64,000 nt of DNA, from assembly GCA_021733925.1 (NCBI GenBank), contig JAIPJY010000015.1:62001-126000 (forward strand). Direction: 5' to 3'. Origin of the DNA: Prosthecobacter sp. (GTDB taxonomy: Bacteria > Verrucomicrobiota > Verrucomicrobiia > Verrucomicrobiales > Verrucomicrobiaceae). Position numbers and translations under genes: made by a program. This document shows positions 42,887 to 50,542 of this stretch, piece after piece (within the stretch, counting starts at the first letter, position 1; each line of letters opens with the position of its first letter). The notes beneath the pieces were generated by a model. That model worked only from the letters and a program-made list of their open reading frames with translations, had not been told where the DNA came from and did no database searches.

Positions 42887-44395
42887 ATGAAGAAGATCGT
42901 CATCCTTTTGGTTTTACTCGTTGCCATCGCCGGCACCGCCTATTTTCAGTCCAACAAGCGCAACTCGCGTTTGAATCGCTCCGTCATGAACGTGAAGTCG
43001 CGGGAGCTTTTATTTCCGGATTTCGACATTAACGGCATTAAAAAAATCCGAATTAAGGAGGACAAGGCTGAGACTACCCTCACTGTCCAGAATGACACTT
43101 GGGTCGTTCTTGAGCGTGCGGGGTATCCCGTGGAGAAAGAGAAGCTTCAGACCGCGATGCTGAGCCTCAAGTATGAAAAGATCAAAGGTGGCCGCCATAT
43201 CGGCAAAGATTCCTGGGGCAAAGTGGGGGTGAACTCGCCGGGGAATGCCGCTGCCGCTGCCGCTGCCGCTGCCACTGGCGCGGGTACGCTCGTCGAGTTG
43301 TTCGACGACAAGGATGCTCTGAAATACTCCTTTGTGCTGGGCGGGCAGGTGGCCAGTTCGGGTGGGGCTAATAATAATGATCAGATGAAAATGTTCGGCG
43401 GCACGACGGGCAATCGTTTCATCCGCATCCTGGGAGAGGAAACCATTTGGGAGATCAATGACCAGTTGCCCGATCTGGTGACCAAGCCAGACGCCTGGCT
43501 GGCGAAAGGCTTTTTTGATGTGCAGAAGCTGAAGTCTGTGGAAATCACCGCCGCAAAAGCGGCTGATTCGTGGAAAGCCACCCGTGCAAATGAGACTGGA
43601 GAATTCACCCTTGAAGGTGCCGGTCCAGGTGAAAGCATCGACGTCGGCAAGGTCTCGCTCGGCACGCTGCTCTCCACGCCGACCTTCAATGACGTGCTCC
43701 CTAAAGACAAGGCGGCAGCCATCATGAAAGACGCGGTGAAGGCAAAGCTCGTCACCTTCGATGGCTTCACCTACAACATCCAGACTGTGAAGCAGGCCGG
43801 GCAGGGGGATGGCGACAAATACTACCTCAGCATGAGTGTCAGTGCCGACCTTCCCAAGGAACGTGCCGCCGTGAAAGACGAGAAGCCTGAAGACAAAAAG
43901 AAAAACGACGAAGCTTTCGCCGAAGAAAAGAAGAAACTGGAGGAGAAACTGGCCAACGAGAAGAGGTTCGAAGGCTGGGTCTATGAGGTTACCGAATACA
44001 CCGTCAGCAGCCTTTTGAAAAATCGTGCTGAAATTCTCGGCGCACCTAAAGCGGCGAATCAGCAGGCCCCGGCCGCAGGTGGTAACGCCAGTCCTTCCGG
44101 GCTGCCTGATATCAAAAAGATGATTCCCGGCCTGAACATGGCTCCGCCCACACCCGTGCCAAGCAGCCCTGCGGCTCCCTCCGTTCCCGCAGCGAATTCC
44201 GCGCCTCCCATCAGCGTGACCACTCCTGCCGTGCCGCTGCCAGCAGCCCCCAAAACCGAGCTCAAGCCTGCCCCGGCTCCAGATGCCAATCCCATCACAG
44301 GTGAAAAACCCGCAGTGCCAGCACCTGCTCAGGAGCCCGTCAAACCGGCTGCACCTGCCCCTTCTGCGGAGCCTGGCCAACCTGCGAAGCCGTAA
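42887..44395 (+). CDS. DUF4340 domain protein (502 aa)
   Basis: N-terminal signal anchor (KKIVILLVLLVAIAGTAYF), then the DUF4340 region with GIKKIRIKEDKAETTLTVQN and WVVLERAGYPVEKEKLQ, and SLLKNRAEILGAP at its end. Residues from about 385 on form a Pro/Ala-rich disordered tail. An alanine run of nine residues near 120-130 is encoded by a hexanucleotide repeat. Partner of the GldG-like ABC module; substrate unknown. A good terminator follows. Confidence 0.88.
   Translation: MKKIVILLVLLVAIAGTAYFQSNKRNSRLNRSVMNVKSRELLFPDFDINGIKKIRIKEDKAETTLTVQNDTWVVLERAGYPVEKEKLQTAMLSLKYEKIKGGRHIGKDSWGKVGVNSPGNAAAAAAAAATGAGTLVELFDDKDALKYSFVLGGQVASSGGANNNDQMKMFGGTTGNRFIRILGEETIWEINDQLPDLVTKPDAWLAKGFFDVQKLKSVEITAAKAADSWKATRANETGEFTLEGAGPGESIDVGKVSLGTLLSTPTFNDVLPKDKAAAIMKDAVKAKLVTFDGFTYNIQTVKQAGQGDGDKYYLSMSVSADLPKERAAVKDEKPEDKKKNDEAFAEEKKKLEEKLANEKRFEGWVYEVTEYTVSSLLKNRAEILGAPKAANQQAPAAGGNASPSGLPDIKKMIPGLNMAPPTPVPSSPAAPSVPAANSAPPISVTTPAVPLPAAPKTELKPAPAPDANPITGEKPAVPAPAQEPVKPAAPAPSAEPGQPAKP
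43247..43273 (+). repeat. GCCGCT hexanucleotide repeat (4.5 units) inside the DUF4340 gene
   Basis: Four perfect GCCGCT units plus GCC encode nine alanines. Slippage by one unit would keep the frame and only change the number of alanines. Confidence 0.9.
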
Positions 44396-44423
44396 GGCTC
44401 AAACCGACAGAGTGTTTTCCCAA

Positions 44424-44450
44424 GACGGAGTGATGCCTCGCATCACTCCG
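44424..44450 (+). terminator. Rho-independent terminator of the ABC/DUF4340 operon
   Basis: ACGGAGTGATG (44424-44434) pairs perfectly with CATCACTCCGT (44440-44450), loop CCTCG, followed by TTTGATTT. It lies 29 nt after the DUF4340 stop. Confidence 0.85.
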
Positions 44451-44484
44451 TTTTGATTTATTGAGCATGCAACGTTGTCACGGT

Positions 44485-45057
44485 TTAATCATTGCATGGG
44501 GCTGATTGTACCTGCTCACCACTTTGCTCTTCCCACCGCGCCAGCAGCCACAGTACATCTGACAGGCGGTTGAGGAATCGGATGAGTTCTTCATTGGGCA
44601 CATGATCGGCCGTGCCTTGCAGGTCGATGACGTTGCGCTCGGCGCGGCGGCAGGCGACGCGGGCGAGATCGGCATAGGCACCGCTCATGACACCGGCTTC
44701 GCCGGGCAGCGCCCAGCCTTTGAACTTTAGAGCGCCGCCCGCTTCCAATTTTGCCACCCACTCATCCAGCCAGACGACGTTGGGAGTGGAAATGCGCTCG
44801 GGGTGGGTGGCTGCATAACGGCTTTCATCACCGGGTGGGGTGGCCAGCTCTCCCATGAGTTCGATGAGCCAGCGCTGCACCTGGGGGACGATTTGCCGTG
44901 TCTCTTCGCGTGCAGCGGCGATGCGCATGGGGCCAAGGGCGGCATTCAACTCATCCACGGCACCAAGGGCATGAACACGAGGATGGGATTTGGCGAGACG
45001 ACAGCCAAATAGCAGGTCGGTCTGGCCTTGGTCTCCTTTGCGAGTGGCGATGGACAT
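44485..45057 (-). CDS. Cob(I)yrinic acid a,c-diamide/cobalamin adenosyltransferase, PduO type (190 aa)
   Basis: Makes adenosylcobalamin from cob(I)alamin and ATP. Start ATG 45057 gives the PduO opening SIATRKGDQGQTDLLFG (TKxGDxGxT motif); further blocks are HALGAVDELNAALG, RVACRRAERNVIDL and FLNRLSDVLWLLAR, all family-typical. Length about 190 is normal. It follows a 56-residue ORF and the rhomboid gene on the same strand. No cobalamin riboswitch is visible in the short leader. Confidence 0.92.
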   Translation of the reverse strand: MSIATRKGDQGQTDLLFGCRLAKSHPRVHALGAVDELNAALGPMRIAAAREETRQIVPQVQRWLIELMGELATPPGDESRYAATHPERISTPNVVWLDEWVAKLEAGGALKFKGWALPGEAGVMSGAYADLARVACRRAERNVIDLQGTADHVPNEELIRFLNRLSDVLWLLARWEEQSGEQVQSAPCND

Positions 45058-45085
45058 GGGAAGAGAATGACGGATGACAGTGAGG

Positions 45086-45256
45086 TTATTCGTCTGGGAA
45101 GTTGGTTGGCGGTGCCTCGTGCGGCGGGGCTGCCAAGGCTGGAGCGGGTGACGGAAAGGTGGTCGTTTTTCCTTTTCGACAGGAGCGTACTGTCCACCCA
45201 AACAGCAGGGCCAGCAAGAGCAAGGCAGCCAGGCGTGCGGAACGTGTGGAAAGCAT
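45086..45256 (-). CDS. Possible small single-helix membrane peptide (56 aa)
   Basis: An ATG at 45256 opens a 56-residue frame: MLSTRSARLAALLLLALLFG, then WTVRSCRKGK and a Pro/Ala-rich tail ending TNFPDE, stop TAA at 45086-45088. It fits exactly between the rhomboid stop (16 nt away) and the adenosyltransferase start (28 nt away), all on one strand. The N terminus looks like a signal anchor with a basic start. No homology can be claimed; gene status rests on fit and composition. Confidence 0.5.
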   Translation of the reverse strand: MLSTRSARLAALLLLALLFGWTVRSCRKGKTTTFPSPAPALAAPPHEAPPTNFPDE

Positions 45257-45272
45257 GTGACGTTACCTGCTT

Positions 45273-46262
45273 TCAGCCTCGTTTGGCCTGCCTGTGGCGA
45301 TCTACTTCCCGGCTGGCATGTTCCAAGGTGAGCTGCTCCTCGGCTGTCAGACTGTCTTTGCCGTGCTGGTTTATTTTATCCAGCAGCGGATTCACCACCT
45401 CCTCCATCCAGGCTTCCACTGAGTCCGGCTGCCGTTGTGAGGCCAAAGGGGCCGTGTCGAGTTCGAGATCGGTCGCCGGCCTCACTCGTGTGCGTGCCAT
45501 GGCTCGTTTGCGCTGCTTCTGGTACTGCGCAGGCTGCCATTGGCTGGCGTAGGTCAGAGGCCTGCCACCATAGCCAAGGCTGCGTGCATAAAACCAGCCC
45601 ACTGCAGCACCGCCGAGGTGGGCAAAGTAGGCGATCTTCATCCCTTCGGGCAGGACGTGAAACAAGACTCCAGCGAGACCGAAGACCAACTGGATGATGA
45701 AGAGGCCCTTGGCCAGAGTCCACAGCCGCAACTGCACGGGTATGATGAAGTAGATGAATGCGGTGATTTTTTCATCCGGCAGCACTACCGCGAGCGCCAT
45801 GAGCAAACCAAAAACCGAGGCCGAGGCACCTACTAGCGGCGTGGTCATGTCACCTAGCACAAAGCCATTCACCGCCATCTCCGTGGCTGCTCCTGCAACC
45901 CCGGAGAAAAGATAGATCAGGGTGAAATGGCGGCTGCCGAAAAGCTGCTGCACTCCGCGACCTGCGAACCACAGCAGCATCATGTTCAGAGCAAAGTGTA
46001 CGATGCCGCCATGCACGAACATGTAGGTGAACAGCGTCCACAGCTTGCCACGCATCAGTTCATCCACGCTCACACCGCCCAGTGGCAGGTACATCGCCCC
46101 AGTCAGGGGGTGCCGGACAGAGCCGGTCTCAAACACAAACTGCATGACAAAGACCGCAATATTGATCCCAAGGATCACATGGAATGCCGTGATATCCCGC
46201 ACCATTCCAGAAATGGAACGTGGCGGTTCTTCACGCATGTAGTCGCGGTCATACAGGGACAT
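45273..46262 (-). CDS. Rhomboid family intramembrane serine protease (329 aa)
   Basis: Seven-helix membrane protease. Marks: HGGIVHFALNMM (His 84, His 89, Asn 93), the catalytic serine at 147 in GASASVFG, and His 215 in YFAHLGGAAVGW. The usual GASG reads GASA here, a tolerated variant. The first 25 residues are cytoplasmic, and about 80 C-terminal residues are soluble. Start chosen at ATG 46262; the extended frame would leave only 33 nt to mgtE on the opposite strand. Confidence 0.9.
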   Translation of the reverse strand: MSLYDRDYMREEPPRSISGMVRDITAFHVILGINIAVFVMQFVFETGSVRHPLTGAMYLPLGGVSVDELMRGKLWTLFTYMFVHGGIVHFALNMMLLWFAGRGVQQLFGSRHFTLIYLFSGVAGAATEMAVNGFVLGDMTTPLVGASASVFGLLMALAVVLPDEKITAFIYFIIPVQLRLWTLAKGLFIIQLVFGLAGVLFHVLPEGMKIAYFAHLGGAAVGWFYARSLGYGGRPLTYASQWQPAQYQKQRKRAMARTRVRPATDLELDTAPLASQRQPDSVEAWMEEVVNPLLDKINQHGKDSLTAEEQLTLEHASREVDRHRQAKRG

Positions 46263-46355
46263 GGGCTGAATGTGCCCGACTGCGCGTCCTGTGCGAGGTT
46301 TTTTTCGTGTTGGCGATGACAAGCGGCTCCGGTGCGGTTACGCTCCCCGCGCAGT

Positions 46356-47558
46356 ATGAAATCGTCCTCTGAATCCCTGCTCGACGCCGTATCCCAAAGC
46401 GGGGCGCATGATGCCGCTGACCTGCTGGAGCAAGCCTCGGGCGAGGACGCCGCCAAGGTGCTGCAGCAGCTTAACCCCATGGTGGCCCAGCGCGTGCTTG
46501 AGGAGATGCAGGAGGAGCCGCGGACTGCCGCTATGACGTTCGTCCCATTGAGAAAGGCCAGGCAGTGGGCCAGCAACCGTGAACACCCCGAAGACAGTGT
46601 TGGCTGGCTGATGGAGGAGCCGGTGGCAGTGTTCCGCCCTGACGCGAACGCGCGCGACACCATTGAAGAGGTGCGCAAGCTCGCGAAGAAGGCATTTATT
46701 ACCTACGGGTACATCACGGACCAACAGGGCCGCTTGCTTGGCCTGCTGGTGATGCGGGATCTCATGCTCGCCGAGCCGGACGCCAAGCTCGCGGACGTAA
46801 TGTTGAAGGATCCCTTCAAGCTCGATCCTGACATGGAACTTACCGAGGCGATGAAGATGGTCGTGAACAAGCACTATCCCGTCTATCCTGTCTGCAGCAA
46901 AGACGGCATCTTGCTGGGGTTGGTGCGCGGGCAGACGTTATTCGAGGCACGTGCCATCGAAATCAGTGCGCAGGTTGGCTCAATGGTGGGGGTGGAAAAG
47001 GAAGAGCGACTCTCCACACCGCTGCTGCGCAGCCTGCGTTTCCGCCATCCCTGGCTGCAGATCAATCTGGTCACCTGTTTCATCGCAGCCACGGTGGTCG
47101 GGGTGTTTGAGGGAACGCTCGGCCGCCTTGTGATTCTTGCCGCGTTTCTGCCGGTGCTTGCCGGACAGTCTGGCAATACCGGCTGTCAGGCGCTTGCCGT
47201 GACCCTGCGCGGCATGACGCTGGGAGATCTGAAAGCGGGTGATGAACGCCGGCTGGTGATCAAGGAGGGGCTGCTCGGATTGTACAATGGCATGCTCGTC
47301 GGTATTTCCGCAGGCGTCGGCATGGGAATCTATGCCCGCATGAATCACAATCCCAACGCTCTCATGCTGGCATTCGTGGTATGGGTCGCGATGACTTTCA
47401 GTTGTGTCGTCAGCGGTTTGAGCGGTGCATTAATTCCGCTGTTGCTGAGAAAATTCGGCGCTGATCCGGCCACCGCATCCAGCATTTTCCTCACCACGGC
47501 CACGGATGTGATCAGCATGGGCACCTTTCTAGGACTCGCGACATGGTTGGTGCCATGA
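46356..47558 (+). CDS. mgtE: MgtE-family magnesium transporter (400 aa)
   Basis: Mg2+ channel with an N-terminal helical domain (LEQASGEDAAKVLQQLNPMV), two CBS domains (residues 90-205, FITYGYITDQQGRLLGLLVM; YPVYPVCSKDGILLGLVRGQ), and five membrane helices with LPVLAGQSGNTGCQALAVTL and FLTTATDVISMGTFLGLA lining the pore. About 50 residues shorter than typical MgtE, mainly in the N domain. Start ATG 46356; the next gene overlaps its stop by ATGA. No Mg-sensing leader fits the 93-nt upstream gap. Confidence 0.93.
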   Translation: MKSSSESLLDAVSQSGAHDAADLLEQASGEDAAKVLQQLNPMVAQRVLEEMQEEPRTAAMTFVPLRKARQWASNREHPEDSVGWLMEEPVAVFRPDANARDTIEEVRKLAKKAFITYGYITDQQGRLLGLLVMRDLMLAEPDAKLADVMLKDPFKLDPDMELTEAMKMVVNKHYPVYPVCSKDGILLGLVRGQTLFEARAIEISAQVGSMVGVEKEERLSTPLLRSLRFRHPWLQINLVTCFIAATVVGVFEGTLGRLVILAAFLPVLAGQSGNTGCQALAVTLRGMTLGDLKAGDERRLVIKEGLLGLYNGMLVGISAGVGMGIYARMNHNPNALMLAFVVWVAMTFSCVVSGLSGALIPLLLRKFGADPATASSIFLTTATDVISMGTFLGLATWLVP

Positions 47559-48496
47559 CCGTGTGGGGCAGGGGAGAGTGGCGGCAGCAGATGCACGAGC
47601 ATTCAGCGCGTGTCGCTGAACATGCGGACGCTTTCGTGGACCGCCGCAGTCGTGATGCGAAAAATCCAGTGCATGATTTTCTCTTCACCTACTACAGCTT
47701 TGCACCGGCGAAGCTCAAGCAGTGGGTGCCACCCTACGGTGTGAGTCTTGAAGTCACGCCTGAGGATTTTACCGCCTATCCGTGGTTGCAAAGCGAGCGG
47801 TTCATTTGTGAAAATGGATTGCTGCAAATCGACTCGAGTCGCTTCAAGCAGCGAGAGCGCGAATTCGCCGCATGGGTCGCCATGCTTTGCACGCGCATCC
47901 TTGGCAGGGCGGGGCGCTTCACCTGCTATGGACTGCATGAGTGGGCCATGGTGTACCGTCAGTCGGCAGAGCAGGTGAGGCATCAGGGTTACGAACTGCG
48001 TCTGCCGCCCCACGAACTCGCCGCCTTTGTTGAGTCGCTTCCAGTGTGCTGCTCGCACTATGATGCGTTTCGCTTTTTTACAACGGATGCCCGGCCTTTG
48101 AATGTGCTGCAACCCACGCTCGACTCACGTCCCGATCTCGAGCAGTCCGCCTGCCTGCATGCGAACATGGATCTCTACAAATGGTCCTCCAAGCTCTGGC
48201 CTTGGATCGGTTCTGATTTGATCGGCGAATGTTTCGAACTTGCCCTCATGGGCCGTGATCTCGACATGCGTGCGAGTCCGTATGATCTAAGATCTCTCGG
48301 CTATGAACCGGTGAAAATCGAAACGGTGGAAGGACGTGCCCGGTATGAACGTGAGCAGCGCGAACTGGCGCTGAAGGCTGAGGAACTGCGCAGGCGGCTG
48401 CTCGATCTGTGCACGGCGCTTTCACAGATGGTCGTTGCTCATTCGTCGTCCCACTTCCTCGCAGAGCCCGATGAACGTGCGCTCGGGCAGGTTTAG
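47555..48496 (+). CDS. Conserved protein of unknown function (313 aa)
   Basis: Resembles the proteins labelled 3-methyladenine DNA glycosylase in actinobacterial annotations (stretches NPVHDFLFTYYSFAPAKLKQ, FTCYGLHEWAMVYR, DLYKWSSKLWPW, GRDLDMRASPYDLRSLGYEP), a name for which I know no biochemical support. ATG 47555 overlaps the mgtE TGA, so it is translationally coupled. The last 75 nt overlap the 3' end of the convergent LysR gene. A C-terminal helix (AREQRELALKAEELRRRL region) looks like coiled coil. Confidence 0.8.
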   Translation: MTVWGRGEWRQQMHEHSARVAEHADAFVDRRSRDAKNPVHDFLFTYYSFAPAKLKQWVPPYGVSLEVTPEDFTAYPWLQSERFICENGLLQIDSSRFKQREREFAAWVAMLCTRILGRAGRFTCYGLHEWAMVYRQSAEQVRHQGYELRLPPHELAAFVESLPVCCSHYDAFRFFTTDARPLNVLQPTLDSRPDLEQSACLHANMDLYKWSSKLWPWIGSDLIGECFELALMGRDLDMRASPYDLRSLGYEPVKIETVEGRARYEREQRELALKAEELRRRLLDLCTALSQMVVAHSSSHFLAEPDERALGQV

Positions 48497-49336
48497 CGGG
48501 CGATTCTTGAGGGTTGAGACTATCCAGCGACGCTTGAGCTTTGCCTTCGGCAACGGCAGAGCGATCAATTGACCGGCTTCGATCTCGCTACGTGCAATCC
48601 AGCGCGCGGCAATCGCCACGCCGATGCCCAGCTTGGCCAGTTCCACCGTGGCCTCGGAGCTGCCCAGTTCGATGAAGGAGTGCAGGCGCACGCCGTTTTT
48701 GAGAAAGTAATCCTGAATCATGGAGAAGTTCAGGCTGTTGCGGCTCGCAACGATGAAGGTTTCGTTCACCGCATCCTTCAGTTTTGGGCGTGTCTGCGCC
48801 CAGCGGTGCAGCGGCGAGACGAGAAACTCCAGTTCGTCATCAAAGATGGCGTGGCAGTTCAGGCGCGAGACATCCAGAGGACGCAGACTCACCGCCAGGT
48901 CGATTTCGTTTTTTATCAGCCGGTCAATGGTGTCCGGTGTTTCACCGCAGGTGACTTTGATTTCATAGAGCGGGAAGGATTCCTTGAACTCACGCAGCAC
49001 GGTGGGCAGAATGAACTGCGCCGCCGCCGTGGTGCAGCCGATGCGGAGCTTGCCGCGTGGGGTCTGATCCAGCGTTCCCAGAACGGCGCGTGCATGAGAC
49101 ATGGACTGCAGAATCGTTTCCGCATGAGGCAGCAGTTCACGACCTGCATGTGTGAGGTGCACGTGTTTGCCCTGACGGTGAAACAGCCGGCTGCCGAGAT
49201 CGGTCTCCAGAGATTTGATGGCGTGGCTGACTGCGCTCTGCGTGAGGTGCAGTTCGCGTCCGGTCTGGGTGAAGCTGCCGCTGCGAGCGAGACGTACGAA
49301 GGCGCGGAGCTGTCGGGTGTCGATGGATTGATCCAT
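48422..49336 (-). CDS. LysR-type transcriptional regulator, probable nitrate-operon activator (304 aa)
   Basis: N-terminal winged helix (LRAFVRLARSGSFTQTGREL, HLTQSAVSHAIKSLETDLGS) and a periplasmic-binding-like effector domain (KLRIGCTTAAAQFILPTVLR; LGIGVAIAARWIARSEIEAG). Divergent from the nitrate operon with 90 nt between starts and an inverted repeat in that gap, so it is the prime candidate regulator, comparable to Cbl/NtcB-type nitrogen or sulfur activators. Its effector is unknown. Its 3' end overlaps the convergent gene at 47555. Confidence 0.92.
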   Translation of the reverse strand: MDQSIDTRQLRAFVRLARSGSFTQTGRELHLTQSAVSHAIKSLETDLGSRLFHRQGKHVHLTHAGRELLPHAETILQSMSHARAVLGTLDQTPRGKLRIGCTTAAAQFILPTVLREFKESFPLYEIKVTCGETPDTIDRLIKNEIDLAVSLRPLDVSRLNCHAIFDDELEFLVSPLHRWAQTRPKLKDAVNETFIVASRNSLNFSMIQDYFLKNGVRLHSFIELGSSEATVELAKLGIGVAIAARWIARSEIEAGQLIALPLPKAKLKRRWIVSTLKNRPLNLPERTFIGLCEEVGRRMSNDHL

Positions 49337-49339
49337 GAA

Positions 49340-49361
49340 TTCAATTCATACATCTATTGAA
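49340..49361. promoter_or_regulatory. LysR-type inverted repeat upstream of lysR and the nitrate operon
   Basis: TTCAAT (49340-49345) and ATTGAA (49356-49361) are perfect inverted half-sites 10 nt apart. The site begins 4 nt from the lysR start, and its right arm overlaps the -35 of the candidate operon promoter, suiting autorepression of lysR and activation of the operon. Confidence 0.65.
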
Positions 49362-49384
49362 AAACATTGCGCTTTGTTTATAGA
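49357..49384 (+). promoter_or_regulatory. Candidate sigma70-type promoter of the nitrate operon
   Basis: TTGAAA (49357-49362) and TATAGA (49379-49384) are spaced by 16 nt, about 42 nt before the first start codon, and the -35 overlaps the LysR inverted repeat. Judged by eye only. Confidence 0.5.
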
Positions 49385-49426
49385 GAAATATTCGCAGATG
49401 GCCCCCCTGATGCTGATAGGGAGGGC

Positions 49427-50542
49427 ATGCCGCAACGCTCCACATTTTCAAAATCCTCTCTCGCTGGTGTCGTCCAGCCGGTCCGCATCGGGTTCATCCC
49501 GCTGGTTGACTGCGCTCCGCTGCTAGTGGCCAGGCACATGGATCTGTTCAGCAAACACGGTGTACGAGTTGAGTTAAATTGTGAGGTCGGATGGGCCACC
49601 ATTCGGGAGAAACTGCTCTATGGGCAGCTGGATGCGGTGCATGCCATCGCCGGCCTTGTGCTGGCGCTGCGTCTTGGACTTAGCACTCCGCCCTGCCGCG
49701 TGGTGGCTCCGTTCGTCTTCAATTTGCATGGAAATGCCATCACCCTCAGCCGTGATCTCTGGAACCGCGGAGTGCGTGATTCCGCCAGCTTGAAAAAACT
49801 CATCCGGAGCGCGTTCAGCCGCCGCTTCACCTTTGGCATGGTGTCGCGTTACTCCTCCCACTATTTTCTCCTGCGACAGTGGCTGCAGTCAGGCGGCATT
49901 GATGTGGAAAAGGACGTGCGCATCGTCGCCCTTCCCCCCACTCAGATGGCGTCCAGCCTGGCAGAAGGTCTCATTGATGGCTACTGCGTCGGTGAACCGT
50001 GGAACTCTTATGCTGTCGAGCGAGGCATTGGCTGGATTGCTGCCACGAGTGAACAGCTTGCCCCCGGACACCCTGAAAAAGTCCTGCTCACGACCGAGCG
50101 CTTTGTCACCACTCATGCGGAAGAATCGCAGGCGATCATCAATGCCTTAAAAGAGGCCTGCGAGTTCTGTGACGTCAGAGAAAATCGCCCGGAAGTCGTC
50201 CGGGTGCTGGCCGACAGCGGCTACTTCACTGGCTACGAGAAAATTCTGCAACGCTCGCTCGTGGGTCCGCTGGATCTCGGCTCCGACAAATCCGTCGCCG
50301 TCGCGGATTTCCACATCTTCCACCGTCGTGAGGCCAACACCCCCACGAACGATCGCGGACGCTGGCTGCTCGAGCAGTTTATCGCCCACGGTCTGCTTGC
50401 CAGCGACCAATACACCGATGCCGCATCCGCGCTGCGTGAGGCGTGGACCGCTGAACTCCATTTTCCCAAAGCTAAAGCCGCCGCCAGCAACGCCCCCAAA
50501 CCTGCCAAATCCAACAAACGCTCATCAAAAACCAAAGTATGA
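49427..50542 (+). CDS. NrtA/NasS-like nitrate-binding protein without signal peptide (371 aa)
   Basis: Periplasmic-binding fold of the CmpA/NrtA family ([39 protein letters not shown]), but start ATG 49427, behind a strong GGGAGGG ribosome site, gives a polar N terminus without leader or helix, so it should stay in the cytoplasm. Leaderless NrtA homologues are known as NasS, the nitrate/nitrite sensor that holds the antiterminator NasT. No ANTAR-type NasT gene is in the window. The C terminus ends in a lysine-rich tail. Its stop overlaps the start of nrtA (ATGA). Confidence 0.85.
   Translation: MPQRSTFSKSSLAGVVQPVRIGFIPLVDCAPLLVARHMDLFSKHGVRVELNCEVGWATIREKLLYGQLDAVHAIAGLVLALRLGLSTPPCRVVAPFVFNLHGNAITLSRDLWNRGVRDSASLKKLIRSAFSRRFTFGMVSRYSSHYFLLRQWLQSGGIDVEKDVRIVALPPTQMASSLAEGLIDGYCVGEPWNSYAVERGIGWIAATSEQLAPGHPEKVLLTTERFVTTHAEESQAIINALKEACEFCDVRENRPEVVRVLADSGYFTGYEKILQRSLVGPLDLGSDKSVAVADFHIFHRREANTPTNDRGRWLLEQFIAHGLLASDQYTDAASALREAWTAELHFPKAKAAASNAPKPAKSNKRSSKTKV

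Noticed and set aside
43247-43273. CRISPR-like repeat
   Set aside because: It is a contiguous hexamer repeat coding for alanine, without spacers; no CRISPR array or cas gene is in the window.
40031-44380. Long minus-strand frames (353 codons at 40031-41092, 456 codons at 43010-44380)
   Set aside because: Antisense to the GldF/GldG and DUF4340 genes, which have clear family motifs; the antisense products do not.
44485-45057. Cobalamin riboswitch before the adenosyltransferase
   Set aside because: Only 28 nt separate it from the small upstream ORF; there is no room for a riboswitch and no B12-box sequence.
47555-48496. 3-methyladenine DNA glycosylase
   Set aside because: The name is used for similar actinobacterial proteins, but no HhH-GPD or AlkA/Tag motif is visible.
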